This document shows, piece after piece, positions 58,009 through 64,000 of a DNA stretch of 64,000 nucleotides. Location: contig NZ_JASTLC010000001.1 in the NCBI RefSeq assembly GCF_030499575.1, positions 5,170,001 to 5,234,000 of the forward strand, written 5' to 3'. Origin of the DNA: Streptomyces sp. DG2A-72 (GTDB lineage Bacteria; Actinomycetota; Actinomycetes; Streptomycetales; Streptomycetaceae). The notes beneath the pieces are model-generated. The model was not told the origin of the DNA. It made no database searches and saw nothing but the letters and a program-made list of their open reading frames with translations. Position 1 is the stretch's first letter, and every line of letters starts with the position of its first letter. The position numbers were made by a program, and so were the translations under genes.

Positions 58009-58793
58009 CAATCCAGCGCGTCGACCCGGGTCAGGAACTCCCGCAACGCCTCGTTGAATTCCGTCGGCCGCTCCAGGTTCGGCATATGGGCCGCCCCCTC
58101 CACGACCTTGAGCGTCGAGTCCGGCAGTGCCGCGTGCATCGCCTCCGCGTCCGCGACCGGCGTGTACTCGTCGTCGGCGCCGACCACCACCAGCGTCGGG
58201 ACGGTGACGCGGGTCAGCAGGGTGCGGTAGTCGGGGCGTTCGGCCCGGCCGCGCAGGGCTGCTGCGGCGCCTTCCGGGGGCGTGGCCGTCATCATGCGGT
58301 GGACGTGGGTCTTGACCTGCGGTGCGGCGTACGGCGCGACCATCTTCTCCAGGACCTCGTCGGCGTATCCGCGCATGCCCTCGGCCAGCAGCCGGTCCGC
58401 CATCTCGTTGCGGACGGCCTTGCCCGCCGCCGTCTCCGCCGCCGGGAAGGTGTCCGCGAGGACGAGACCCCGGATGCGTTCGCCGAAGAGGCGGTAGCAC
58501 TCCATCGCGATCTGGCCGCCCATCGAGAGGCCGGCCAGGACGAACTCCCGCACCTTCAGCTCGTCGAGCAGCGCCTCGATGTCGCGGGCGAAGTCGGAGA
58601 GCGGGGTGAGGCCGGGGACGACCGGGGAGGCGCCGTAGCCGCGCAGGTCGGGGGCGATGACCCGGCGGGAGGCGGAGAACGCCTCGGTCTGCGGGGTCCA
58701 CATCGTGCGGTCGAAGGGGTGGCCGTGGACGAGGACGAGGGGGAGCAGGGAGGTATCCGCGCCTTTGTCCTCGTATGCAAGGAAGGGTGCCAT
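58005..58793 (-). CDS. Alpha/beta-hydrolase
   Basis: 262 residues from ATG 58791-58793 (MAPFLAYEDKGADTSLLPLV). The nucleophile elbow GLSMGGQIAMECYR contains the catalytic Ser. The oxyanion/HG motif VLVHGHPFDRTMW, the acid in VVGADDEYTP, and the His in EGAAHMPNLERPTEF complete the triad. The fold resembles 3-oxoadipate enol-lactone hydrolases and related esterases; the substrate is unknown. It is divergent from the MocR gene, and the direct-repeat operator between them suggests MocR control of this hydrolase. Confidence 0.88.
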   Translation of the reverse strand: MAPFLAYEDKGADTSLLPLVLVHGHPFDRTMWTPQTEAFSASRRVIAPDLRGYGASPVVPGLTPLSDFARDIEALLDELKVREFVLAGLSMGGQIAMECYRLFGERIRGLVLADTFPAAETAAGKAVRNEMADRLLAEGMRGYADEVLEKMVAPYAAPQVKTHVHRMMTATPPEGAAAALRGRAERPDYRTLLTRVTVPTLVVVGADDEYTPVADAEAMHAALPDSTLKVVEGAAHMPNLERPTEFNEALREFLTRVDALDC

Positions 58794-58820
58794 GTGAATG
58801 ACCCTAGATCCGGTCAACTC

Positions 58821-58854
58821 CTCGGTGCAATAAGATCTTTGCCCTCGGTGCAAT
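58821..58854. promoter_or_regulatory. MocR-type direct-repeat operator
   Basis: Two identical copies of ctcggtgcaat (58821-58831 and 58844-58854), 23 bp apart and in the same orientation, lie between the divergent hydrolase and MocR genes. A spacing near two helical turns is what MocR regulators use. Confidence 0.72.
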
Positions 58855-58869
58855 CCTGGGAGGGGCCTG

Positions 58870-60204
58870 ATGGACGACTACCGGCGTCTCGCCGACCGCA
58901 TCGCCGACGACATCGCCGCCGGCCGCCTCCGTCCCGGCGAACGGCTGCCTCCGCAGCGCGTGTTCGCGCGCCGTCGCGGGATCGCCGGGTCCACGGCCGG
59001 GCGGATGTACGGGGAACTCGTGCGCCGGGGTCTGGTCGTCGGGGAGGTCGGGCGGGGTACGTTCGTCCGGGCGGCGCCTGTCATGTCGTACGGCCGTCAG
59101 CTCGTGGAGGCGGCGACCGCCGCGCCCGTGAATCTGGAGCTCAACTACCCCTCCGCGACCGGCCAGTCGGAGCTGCTCGCCCTCGCCCTCGCCCCGCTGC
59201 TGCGCCCCGATGTTCTGACGGAGGCCCTGCGTCCGGCGGCGGCCACCGGTACGGCTCCGGGACGGGAGGCGGCGGTCGGCCTGCTCGCCACCCCGGACTG
59301 GCGGCCTGACCCTGCTCGACTGCTCTTCACGGGCAACGCCCGTCAGGCCATCGCCGCCGCTCTTGCCTCGCTGGTCCGGCCCGGTGGTCGGGTCGGTGTC
59401 GAGCCGTTGACGTATCCGCTGGTCAAGGAGATCGCGGGACGGCTCGGCGTCACCCTGGTGCCGCTCGCCGCCGACGAACGCGGCCCGCTCCCCCAGTCGA
59501 TCGCCGCCGCCCATCGCACGGCCCGCCTGTCCGCGCTCTATCTGCAGCCGACGCTGCACAACCCGACGTCGGTGACGATGGATGAGGCACGCAGGCGCGA
59601 ACTCGCCGGTGTGGTGACCGACTTGGGCATTCCTGTCGTGGAGGACCGCATCTGGTCCTTCCTCAGCGATGCCGAGCCGTTCGCCGTGTACGTCCCCGAG
59701 CTGGCCCACGTCGTCGACGGCCTGTCCAAACGGGTCGCGCCCGGGCTCACCGTGGGATTTCTCGTCGTACCGCCGGAGCGGGTGGAGGCTGTGGCCGCCG
59801 CGATCCGGTCCGGGGGGTGGAGTGCGGGGCGGTTCGCGCTGGAGGCGGCCGAGCGGTGGTGCGCGGACGGGACGGTGGCGCGGCTGGTCGAGGGGAAGCG
59901 GGAGGACGCCGCGCGGAGGCAGCGGCTTGTCGCCCGGCACCTCGACGGGTTCGACATACGGTCCGATTCTCGCGCGTATTACGCCTGGTGGGAGTTGCCC
60001 TTGCCCTGGCGTGCGGACACCTTCACCGCCGCCGCGGCGGAGCACGGGATCGCGGTCACTCCCGGGCCCGCGTTCGCCGTGGACCCGGCGCGGACGCCGG
60101 ACGCGGTCAGGCTCGGGCTCGCGTCCGTTCCTGAGCCCGATCTGGAGCGGGCGTTGGGGACGCTCGCCGACGTCGTACGAGGTGGCATGCGAGGGCCACG
60201 GTGA
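58870..60204 (+). CDS. MocR-family regulator (GntR HTH + aminotransferase fold)
   Basis: 444 residues. The N-terminal winged HTH (YRRLADRIADDIAAGRLRPGERLPPQRVFARRRGIAGSTAGRMYGELVRRGLV) is fused to a fold-type I PLP domain. PLP lysine lies in HVVDGLSKRVAPGLTVGFLV, and PTLHNPTSVTMDEARRRELA and VVEDRIWSFLSD are other aminotransferase landmarks. The PdxR/GabR-like proteins sense PLP or amino acids and bind direct repeats, as seen at 58821-58854. The 3' end overlaps the convergent membrane-protein gene by 98 bp. Confidence 0.9.
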   Translation: MDDYRRLADRIADDIAAGRLRPGERLPPQRVFARRRGIAGSTAGRMYGELVRRGLVVGEVGRGTFVRAAPVMSYGRQLVEAATAAPVNLELNYPSATGQSELLALALAPLLRPDVLTEALRPAAATGTAPGREAAVGLLATPDWRPDPARLLFTGNARQAIAAALASLVRPGGRVGVEPLTYPLVKEIAGRLGVTLVPLAADERGPLPQSIAAAHRTARLSALYLQPTLHNPTSVTMDEARRRELAGVVTDLGIPVVEDRIWSFLSDAEPFAVYVPELAHVVDGLSKRVAPGLTVGFLVVPPERVEAVAAAIRSGGWSAGRFALEAAERWCADGTVARLVEGKREDAARRQRLVARHLDGFDIRSDSRAYYAWWELPLPWRADTFTAAAAEHGIAVTPGPAFAVDPARTPDAVRLGLASVPEPDLERALGTLADVVRGGMRGPR

Positions 60205-60487
60205 GGCCTAGGGCGACCAGGAGCCAGGAGACCGTGCGCAGGGTGGTGGTGAGGGCGTCGTAGACGGTGCCCGCGGCCGGGCGGTGGGCGTCCTCGGGCA
60301 GGTCGGCGAGGGTGAGGCGGCGGCCGATCTCGACGGTCAGGGCGAGGAACGCGCCGCCGAGTGCCGTGCCGAGGGCGGTCGCGGTGAGTGCGCGGCGGCG
60401 GCAGGCGGCGACTGCGATGCCGGTGATGGCGGACATTGCGGCGGTCATGGGGAGCCAGAAGGCTGCGACTTGGATCACGTGGAACAC
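60107..60487 (-). CDS. Small membrane protein (about 126 aa)
   Basis: 126 residues from ATG 60485-60487 (MFHVIQVAAFWLPMTAAMSA). Hydrophobic segments at about 5-28, 35-52 and 82-103 suggest three membrane helices, followed by a basic, Arg/Pro/Ala-rich cytoplasmic tail. No family recognised. Its 3' end lies antisense to the last 98 bases of the MocR gene, so the two transcripts would overlap. The coding character is moderate, and the true end could be shorter if the tail is not conserved. Confidence 0.6.
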   Translation of the reverse strand: MFHVIQVAAFWLPMTAAMSAITGIAVAACRRRALTATALGTALGGAFLALTVEIGRRLTLADLPEDAHRPAAGTVYDALTTTLRTVSWLLVALGLTVALACHLVRRRRASPTPAPDRAQERTRARA

Positions 60488-60490
60488 CTC

Positions 60491-60549
60491 GTCTGCGGGT
60501 TCGTCGTGGCTGGTCGCGCAGTTCCCCGCGCCCCTTTGGGGCGCTGCCG
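60491..60549 (+). repeat. Interspersed 59-bp repeat, copy 2
   Basis: Matches 48259-48317 at 55 of 59 positions, including the ccccttt-gggg hairpin. It sits directly beside the start of the small membrane-protein gene. Confidence 0.85.
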
Positions 60550-60679
60550 TGGGCGCACATCTTCAGACAAGGGCCTTCCGGCCGGGTGCGCGACCTCGCC
60601 GACTCCATACGGGGGCGCTCTCCGGTGGAGGGTTCACCCGATCGGGTGTCTCATGGTTCTGGGGAGAAGGAGGCCGATC

Positions 60680-61006
60680 ATGCGCACCACCCCGGCCCTG
60701 CGGACCCTGGCCGTAGCCCTGCTGACCGGCGGAAGCCTCGCCGTCTCGACGGCGGGCGGCACGGCACACGCCGGCAGCGGAGGATCCTCCGGTCCGGTCT
60801 GGGGCACTGTCGTCTCCGCGACCAAGCTTGACCTGAGGCAGTCGCCGACCGTCCACTCGCACGTCGTCGCCCGGCTGGCACCGGGCAGTCAGGTCCGTAT
60901 CGAGTGCAGGGTCGTCGGACAGAGCGTCAACGGAAACCCGTACTGGTACCGGCTCGTCGGCGTCCAGGCGTGGGCGAGCGCCGCCTTCGTCGACACCAAC
61001 TGGTGA
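60680..61006 (+). CDS. Small secreted SH3-like domain protein
   Basis: 108 residues with agaaggagg upstream of ATG 60680. A signal peptide (about 1-32, MRTTPALRTLAVALLTGGSL) is followed by a single bacterial SH3-like domain. TVVSATKLDLRQSPTVHSHVVARLAPGSQVRIECRVVGQSVNGNPYWYRLVG fits the SH3 'targeting' fold, including the DLRQSPT turn. Such domains bind cell-wall peptides; with no enzyme attached, it may act as a wall-associated accessory. It is probably transcribed on its own. Confidence 0.82.
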   Translation: MRTTPALRTLAVALLTGGSLAVSTAGGTAHAGSGGSSGPVWGTVVSATKLDLRQSPTVHSHVVARLAPGSQVRIECRVVGQSVNGNPYWYRLVGVQAWASAAFVDTNW

Positions 61007-61096
61007 CCGGGACCAACTGGTGACCGGGGGAAGGGAAACAGGGGAGCGCGTGGGCTCCGGCCGGCCGTGCCGGGGCCCGCGCGTGCGCAGATCGGG

Positions 61097-61540
61097 TCAG
61101 CGGGGGAGGGGGTTTCCCTCGGCGTCCTCGTGTGTGTAGTAGCGGTAGAAGAACACCGTGAAGATGGCGGCCGTGATGAGCAGGCTCATCACCGTGGAGC
61201 GCAGCACGCTCGCCCCCGACTGGCTGTAGAGGAACCCGAATGCCGCGCCGGCGAAGGCGGACTTCGTCATCGAGTGCAGTTCCCGCTTCAGCCGCGGGGC
61301 CAGTGTCGCCACGGCGATGCAGAGCACGATGAACGCGAGCGCGGTGGCGAAGCCGAACAGGATGTTCCAGCCGGTGATCTCGCCGCCGGAGCGCCGGTTG
61401 GCCGCGGCCCAGTAGCCGTAGACGAGCCCGAGGACCACGGGAATCGCATACCTCGCGACCTTGTGGGTGCGCTCGCTGAAGACGTCGGGTGTGGGGAGCC
61501 GCGTGGCCGGTCCCCTGGGCGTGGGTGCCGCATGAGCCAT
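61097..61540 (-). CDS. Membrane protein of unknown function
   Basis: 147 residues from ATG 61538-61540 (MAHAAPTPRGPATRLPTPDV) with gaggag upstream. Three to four hydrophobic segments (about 30-45, 55-82, 93-108 and 110-130) are interspersed with basic loops. The sequence ends FYRYYTHEDAEGNPLPR. A short N-terminal Pro/Thr-rich tail is cytoplasmic. I do not recognise a family. It is divergent from the SpoIIE gene downstream (131 bp between starts). Confidence 0.7.
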   Translation of the reverse strand: MAHAAPTPRGPATRLPTPDVFSERTHKVARYAIPVVLGLVYGYWAAANRRSGGEITGWNILFGFATALAFIVLCIAVATLAPRLKRELHSMTKSAFAGAAFGFLYSQSGASVLRSTVMSLLITAAIFTVFFYRYYTHEDAEGNPLPR

Positions 61541-61670
61541 GAGAGGACTCCTCTCTTGTCGCCCCTGTCCTCCAGAGCACACCTGGGCGGGTTCTCTGGC
61601 AAGTCGGTGGGAAACCCGCTTGGCCCCGGTCCGGATGCGGCCCGCGGTCGGCCGTGCTTCGCTGGGCGTC

Positions 61671-62900
61671 ATGAGCGGGCGCGGACTGAGGCCGGTGGGC
61701 GGTCGGCGCCCGCTCGTACGACTGCCGGACAGACTGCCGGAGGCCGTGCCCCGGGATGTGCTGCAACGCCACCAGATGCTGCGGGTCCGGGACCGGAGCG
61801 TCGCCTGGGTGCCGCCGATGCTGGTGCTCGCCGGCATCCTGATCGTCGACTGGAACACCACCCGGGACTTCCGGATCATCACCTGGATCGTGCTGGTGCC
61901 GGGTATCGCCGCCGCGATCTGCGGGGTGTGGGGCACGGCCGCGTACGCGGTGCTCGCGACCCTGGTCTACCCCGTCGCGGACAGCGCCTGGCCGAACGAG
62001 TACCAGGCCGGACCGGCCGACTTCTACCTCGTCGCCGTCGGCGGTGTGCTGGCGGTGCTGGCCTGCATGGTCCGGGTGCGCGGCGAGCGCCGCATGCTGC
62101 ACATGCGGGACGTGGCCGAGACCACCCGCCGTACCGTGCTGCGTCCGCTGCCGCCGGGCTGGGGCGGCCTGGAGCATGCGGCGGTGTATCTGTCCGCCGA
62201 TGTCGAGGCCCGTGTCGGCGGCGACTTCTACGACATCCAGCCCGGCCCGCACGGCACGCGCGTCCTCGTCGGCGACGTGCAGGGCAAGGGCCTGGGCGCG
62301 GTCGAGGCGGCGGCCGCGCTGCTGTGCACGTTCCGCGAGGCCGGCTACCACGAGCCGGATCTGGCGACGGTCGCCGACCGCCTGGAGGTACGGATGCTGC
62401 GGCACGGCGGACATGTCACGGCGCTCGGCCGCGACGACGGCGACCGCTTCGCCACCGCCGTCCTGCTGGGCTTCGAGGACCGGGAACCCGACGCCGTCCG
62501 GTCGGTCGTCTTCGCCCATGAGCCGCCGCTCCTCGTCGGCCCCGACGGCGTACGCTCCCTGCCGTCCGGCGACACCCTCCCCCTCGGCCTGAGCACCCTC
62601 GCCCCCGCCCAGGGCCCGCCGCCCGTCCAGCGGGTGACCCTCGCGCCCGGCGAGACGCTGCTGCTGACCACGGACGGGGTCACCGAGGCCCGTGACACCG
62701 ACGGCGTCTTCTACCCGCTCGCCACCGAGGTCGCCCGCGCCGTCGCCGCCGACCCGCGCACCGTCGAACCCCGCCGTCTGGTCGCCTTCGTACGGGAGGG
62801 CGTGCTGCGGCACTGCGGGGGACGGCTGGCCGACGACACGACGGTGTTCGCCGTACGGCGGCTTGTGCCCGTTGATGCGCGGCACGGTTTGCGGTCCTGA
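61671..62900 (+). CDS. Membrane-bound SpoIIE-type PP2C phosphatase
   Basis: 409 residues from ATG 61671. Three to four N-terminal membrane helices (about 48-66, 70-88, 92-106 and 118-140) precede a cytoplasmic PP2C/SpoIIE domain (about 160-395). That domain shows VGGDFYDIQPGPHG, LVGDVQGKGLGAVE, VVFAHEPPLLVGPDG and LLTTDGVTEARDTDGVFYP, with the acidic metal ligands intact. Unlike the two larger phosphatases in the window it has no HATPase or PAS/GAF domains, so it is a simple membrane-anchored phosphatase. Its target would be an anti-sigma antagonist. Confidence 0.9.
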   Translation: MSGRGLRPVGGRRPLVRLPDRLPEAVPRDVLQRHQMLRVRDRSVAWVPPMLVLAGILIVDWNTTRDFRIITWIVLVPGIAAAICGVWGTAAYAVLATLVYPVADSAWPNEYQAGPADFYLVAVGGVLAVLACMVRVRGERRMLHMRDVAETTRRTVLRPLPPGWGGLEHAAVYLSADVEARVGGDFYDIQPGPHGTRVLVGDVQGKGLGAVEAAAALLCTFREAGYHEPDLATVADRLEVRMLRHGGHVTALGRDDGDRFATAVLLGFEDREPDAVRSVVFAHEPPLLVGPDGVRSLPSGDTLPLGLSTLAPAQGPPPVQRVTLAPGETLLLTTDGVTEARDTDGVFYPLATEVARAVAADPRTVEPRRLVAFVREGVLRHCGGRLADDTTVFAVRRLVPVDARHGLRS

Positions 62901-62968
62901 CACCCACCTTTGCAGCCGCAGCGGTTACGGTGCTGCGGTAAGTGATCGCCGGGGGATTGGGAGGGACG

Positions 62969-64000
62969 ATGCCCGGAACCGTGCTGCTGCTGGCGGCGTC
63001 GCCGCTGGGCAAGGGGCGAATGGTGGACGCCGCGTCCGTGCTTCCCGTCCTCGCGGCCGTCCCGCCCGCCGTCCTGTCCGGCACGGACACCGCGAACGTC
63101 GTCGAACTCGCCGACCCGCTTGAGCCACAGGCCGTCCTCACCCGGCTGCGCGCCGCCGCGGGTGCCCCCGGTCCGCTCACCGTCTTCGTCACCGGTCAGC
63201 TCCAACTCGACCGCCGGCAGTACCTGCCCCACCTGGCGCTGGCGCGGACGACGCCGTCGACGGTGCGGTACACGGCGTTCCCGTGGCACTGGGTGCGGGA
63301 GGAACTGCGGCTGCGGGCGGCGGGGACCACGACCCTCGTCCTCGATCTGCACGCGGACGCGGAGACCTGGGACCATCTGCGGACCCGGCCCTTCGACTCG
63401 GGCGGCAACAACGCCGTCTACGGCCGTATCGCGCCGCCGCCTCCCCGGCGGACGGTGGCGGTGCCGTCGTACATGAAGGCCGTGGCGACGATTCTGCGCA
63501 GTGGGCACCGGCCGCCGCTGGAGCAGTTGCATCAGCTGGCGTTGAGCCGTATCGCCAATGAGGGTTCGTACGGTGACCTGGTGCTGACGCCGTCGGCGGT
63601 GCCCATGCCGGTGCCGGTGCCGCGCCCGCAGCATCCGCCGGAGGTCGCCGATCCGCACTCCGCGATCAGCGCCGCCGTGCAGGCGGAGCGGCACGACGAC
63701 GCCGACGCGCTCGCCGCGCATCAGGAGCAGGCCGCGGTGCGGGCGTACGGTCCCGGTTCCGAACAGGCCCTGCACTGGGCCGAAGTCCGCGCGGATCTGG
63801 CCATGTTCGCCGGGGACCCCGTCCGCAGCTGTCGTACCTGGCTGGGCGTCGCCTCCGCCCGTCTGGCGGCCGGGCAGGCGCCGTCCGACCCGGCCGTCGA
63901 GGCCGCCGTCGACCGGGCGCACCACCAGTGGGGCCGGATCGCCGACCCGGCGCAGGCCCGCGAACTCGGCCCCACACTGGCCGACTTGAGGGCGCGGGTG
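62969..64000 (+). CDS. Conserved hypothetical protein, 5' part (runs off window)
   Basis: At least 344 residues from ATG 62969 with gggagggac upstream. The N-terminal domain (about 1-150: MPGTVLLLAASPLGKGRMVD, LTVFVTGQLQLDRRQYLPHL, TLVLDLHADAETWDHL) has an alpha/beta pattern. It is followed by a Pro/Val-rich linker (about 210-225) and a helical, acidic region (SAISAAVQAERHDDADALAA, SEQALHWAEVRADLAMFAGD). The helical part resembles tetratricopeptide-like repeats. I do not recognise the family; the C-terminal part is outside the window. Confidence 0.6.
   Translation, partial: MPGTVLLLAASPLGKGRMVDAASVLPVLAAVPPAVLSGTDTANVVELADPLEPQAVLTRLRAAAGAPGPLTVFVTGQLQLDRRQYLPHLALARTTPSTVRYTAFPWHWVREELRLRAAGTTTLVLDLHADAETWDHLRTRPFDSGGNNAVYGRIAPPPPRRTVAVPSYMKAVATILRSGHRPPLEQLHQLALSRIANEGSYGDLVLTPSAVPMPVPVPRPQHPPEVADPHSAISAAVQAERHDDADALAAHQEQAAVRAYGPGSEQALHWAEVRADLAMFAGDPVRSCRTWLGVASARLAAGQAPSDPAVEAAVDRAHHQWGRIADPAQARELGPTLADLRARV

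Noticed and set aside
1..64000. CRISPR arrays, tRNA or rRNA genes
   Set aside because: No repeat-spacer arrays, tRNA cloverleaf features or rRNA segments were found by reading; a search with tRNAscan-SE and Infernal could still reveal a missed small RNA.

Overview
The window is high-GC actinobacterial chromosome, almost certainly Streptomyces. The evidence is GTG/TTG starts, many 4-bp ATGA/GTGA overlaps, strong G/C third-position codon use, GC-rich hairpin terminators, and typical Streptomyces families: SpoIIE-type phosphatases with HATPase domains, snapalysin beside its LysR regulator, PhoX behind a PHO box, a LAHTG sortase substrate, a DUF5753/DUF397 pair, and mycothiol-dependent formaldehyde dehydrogenase. 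A perfect 14-bp parS site upstream of aspS, plus the housekeeping genes aspS and metG, suggests the origin-proximal core of the chromosome.

Layout. 1-7.9 kb: partial MFS transporter with a GntR regulator, a secreted D-Ala-D-Ala carboxypeptidase, a transglutaminase-like protein overlapping a large membrane-bound PP2C phosphatase, a LURP-like protein coupled to a GlxA/AraC regulator, and a divergent cupin. 7.9-22.5 kb: an aromatic/CoA-ester catabolic locus with ALDH, extradiol dioxygenase, CMD-like protein, FAH-family hydrolase, MarR, cupin, a P450-ferredoxin-reductase trio, AMP-dependent CoA ligase, MDR dehydrogenase, acyl-CoA dehydrogenase, 3-hydroxyacyl-CoA dehydrogenase, MscR-like formaldehyde dehydrogenase and a frameshifted metallo-hydrolase. 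Two matching palindromes, one upstream of each main transcription block, look like MarR operators. 22.6-36.4 kb: mostly core genes (M18 aminopeptidase, large acyl-CoA dehydrogenase, intradiol dioxygenase lipoprotein, SseB-like protein, pirin, AI-2E transporter, second SpoIIE phosphatase, aspS), an intradiol dioxygenase with an internal deletion, and an FG-GAP protein. 36.5-39 kb: a decaying stretch with pectate-lyase and other gene fragments. 39-52.1 kb: LAHTG surface protein, metG, VWA protein, PhoX, snapalysin and regulator, FUSC exporter, EEP-family protein and small membrane proteins.

52.1-57.1 kb is the most rearranged part. A degenerate second copy of the EEP gene start abuts a 3.04-kb segment bounded by a 31-bp near-perfect inverted repeat with CTAG at its outer ends. 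It contains an IS630 transposase remnant and two metabolite exporters (LysE and EamA types). It abuts a broken lipoprotein gene and is followed by a regulator that has lost its HTH domain. 57.8-64 kb returns to ordinary genes: DUF397, alpha/beta hydrolase, a MocR regulator with a direct-repeat operator, a small secreted SH3-like protein, a third SpoIIE phosphatase and a partial unknown gene.

The best candidate for a coherent, possibly undescribed system is the 7.9-22.5 kb catabolic regulon. It combines a three-component P450 with an atypical I-helix, mycothiol-linked formaldehyde removal, meta-cleavage enzymes and CoA-ester oxidation under one probable MarR protein. A P450 O-demethylation step feeding ring cleavage would fit, but the substrate cannot be read from sequence. 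No tRNA, rRNA or CRISPR array was recognised.
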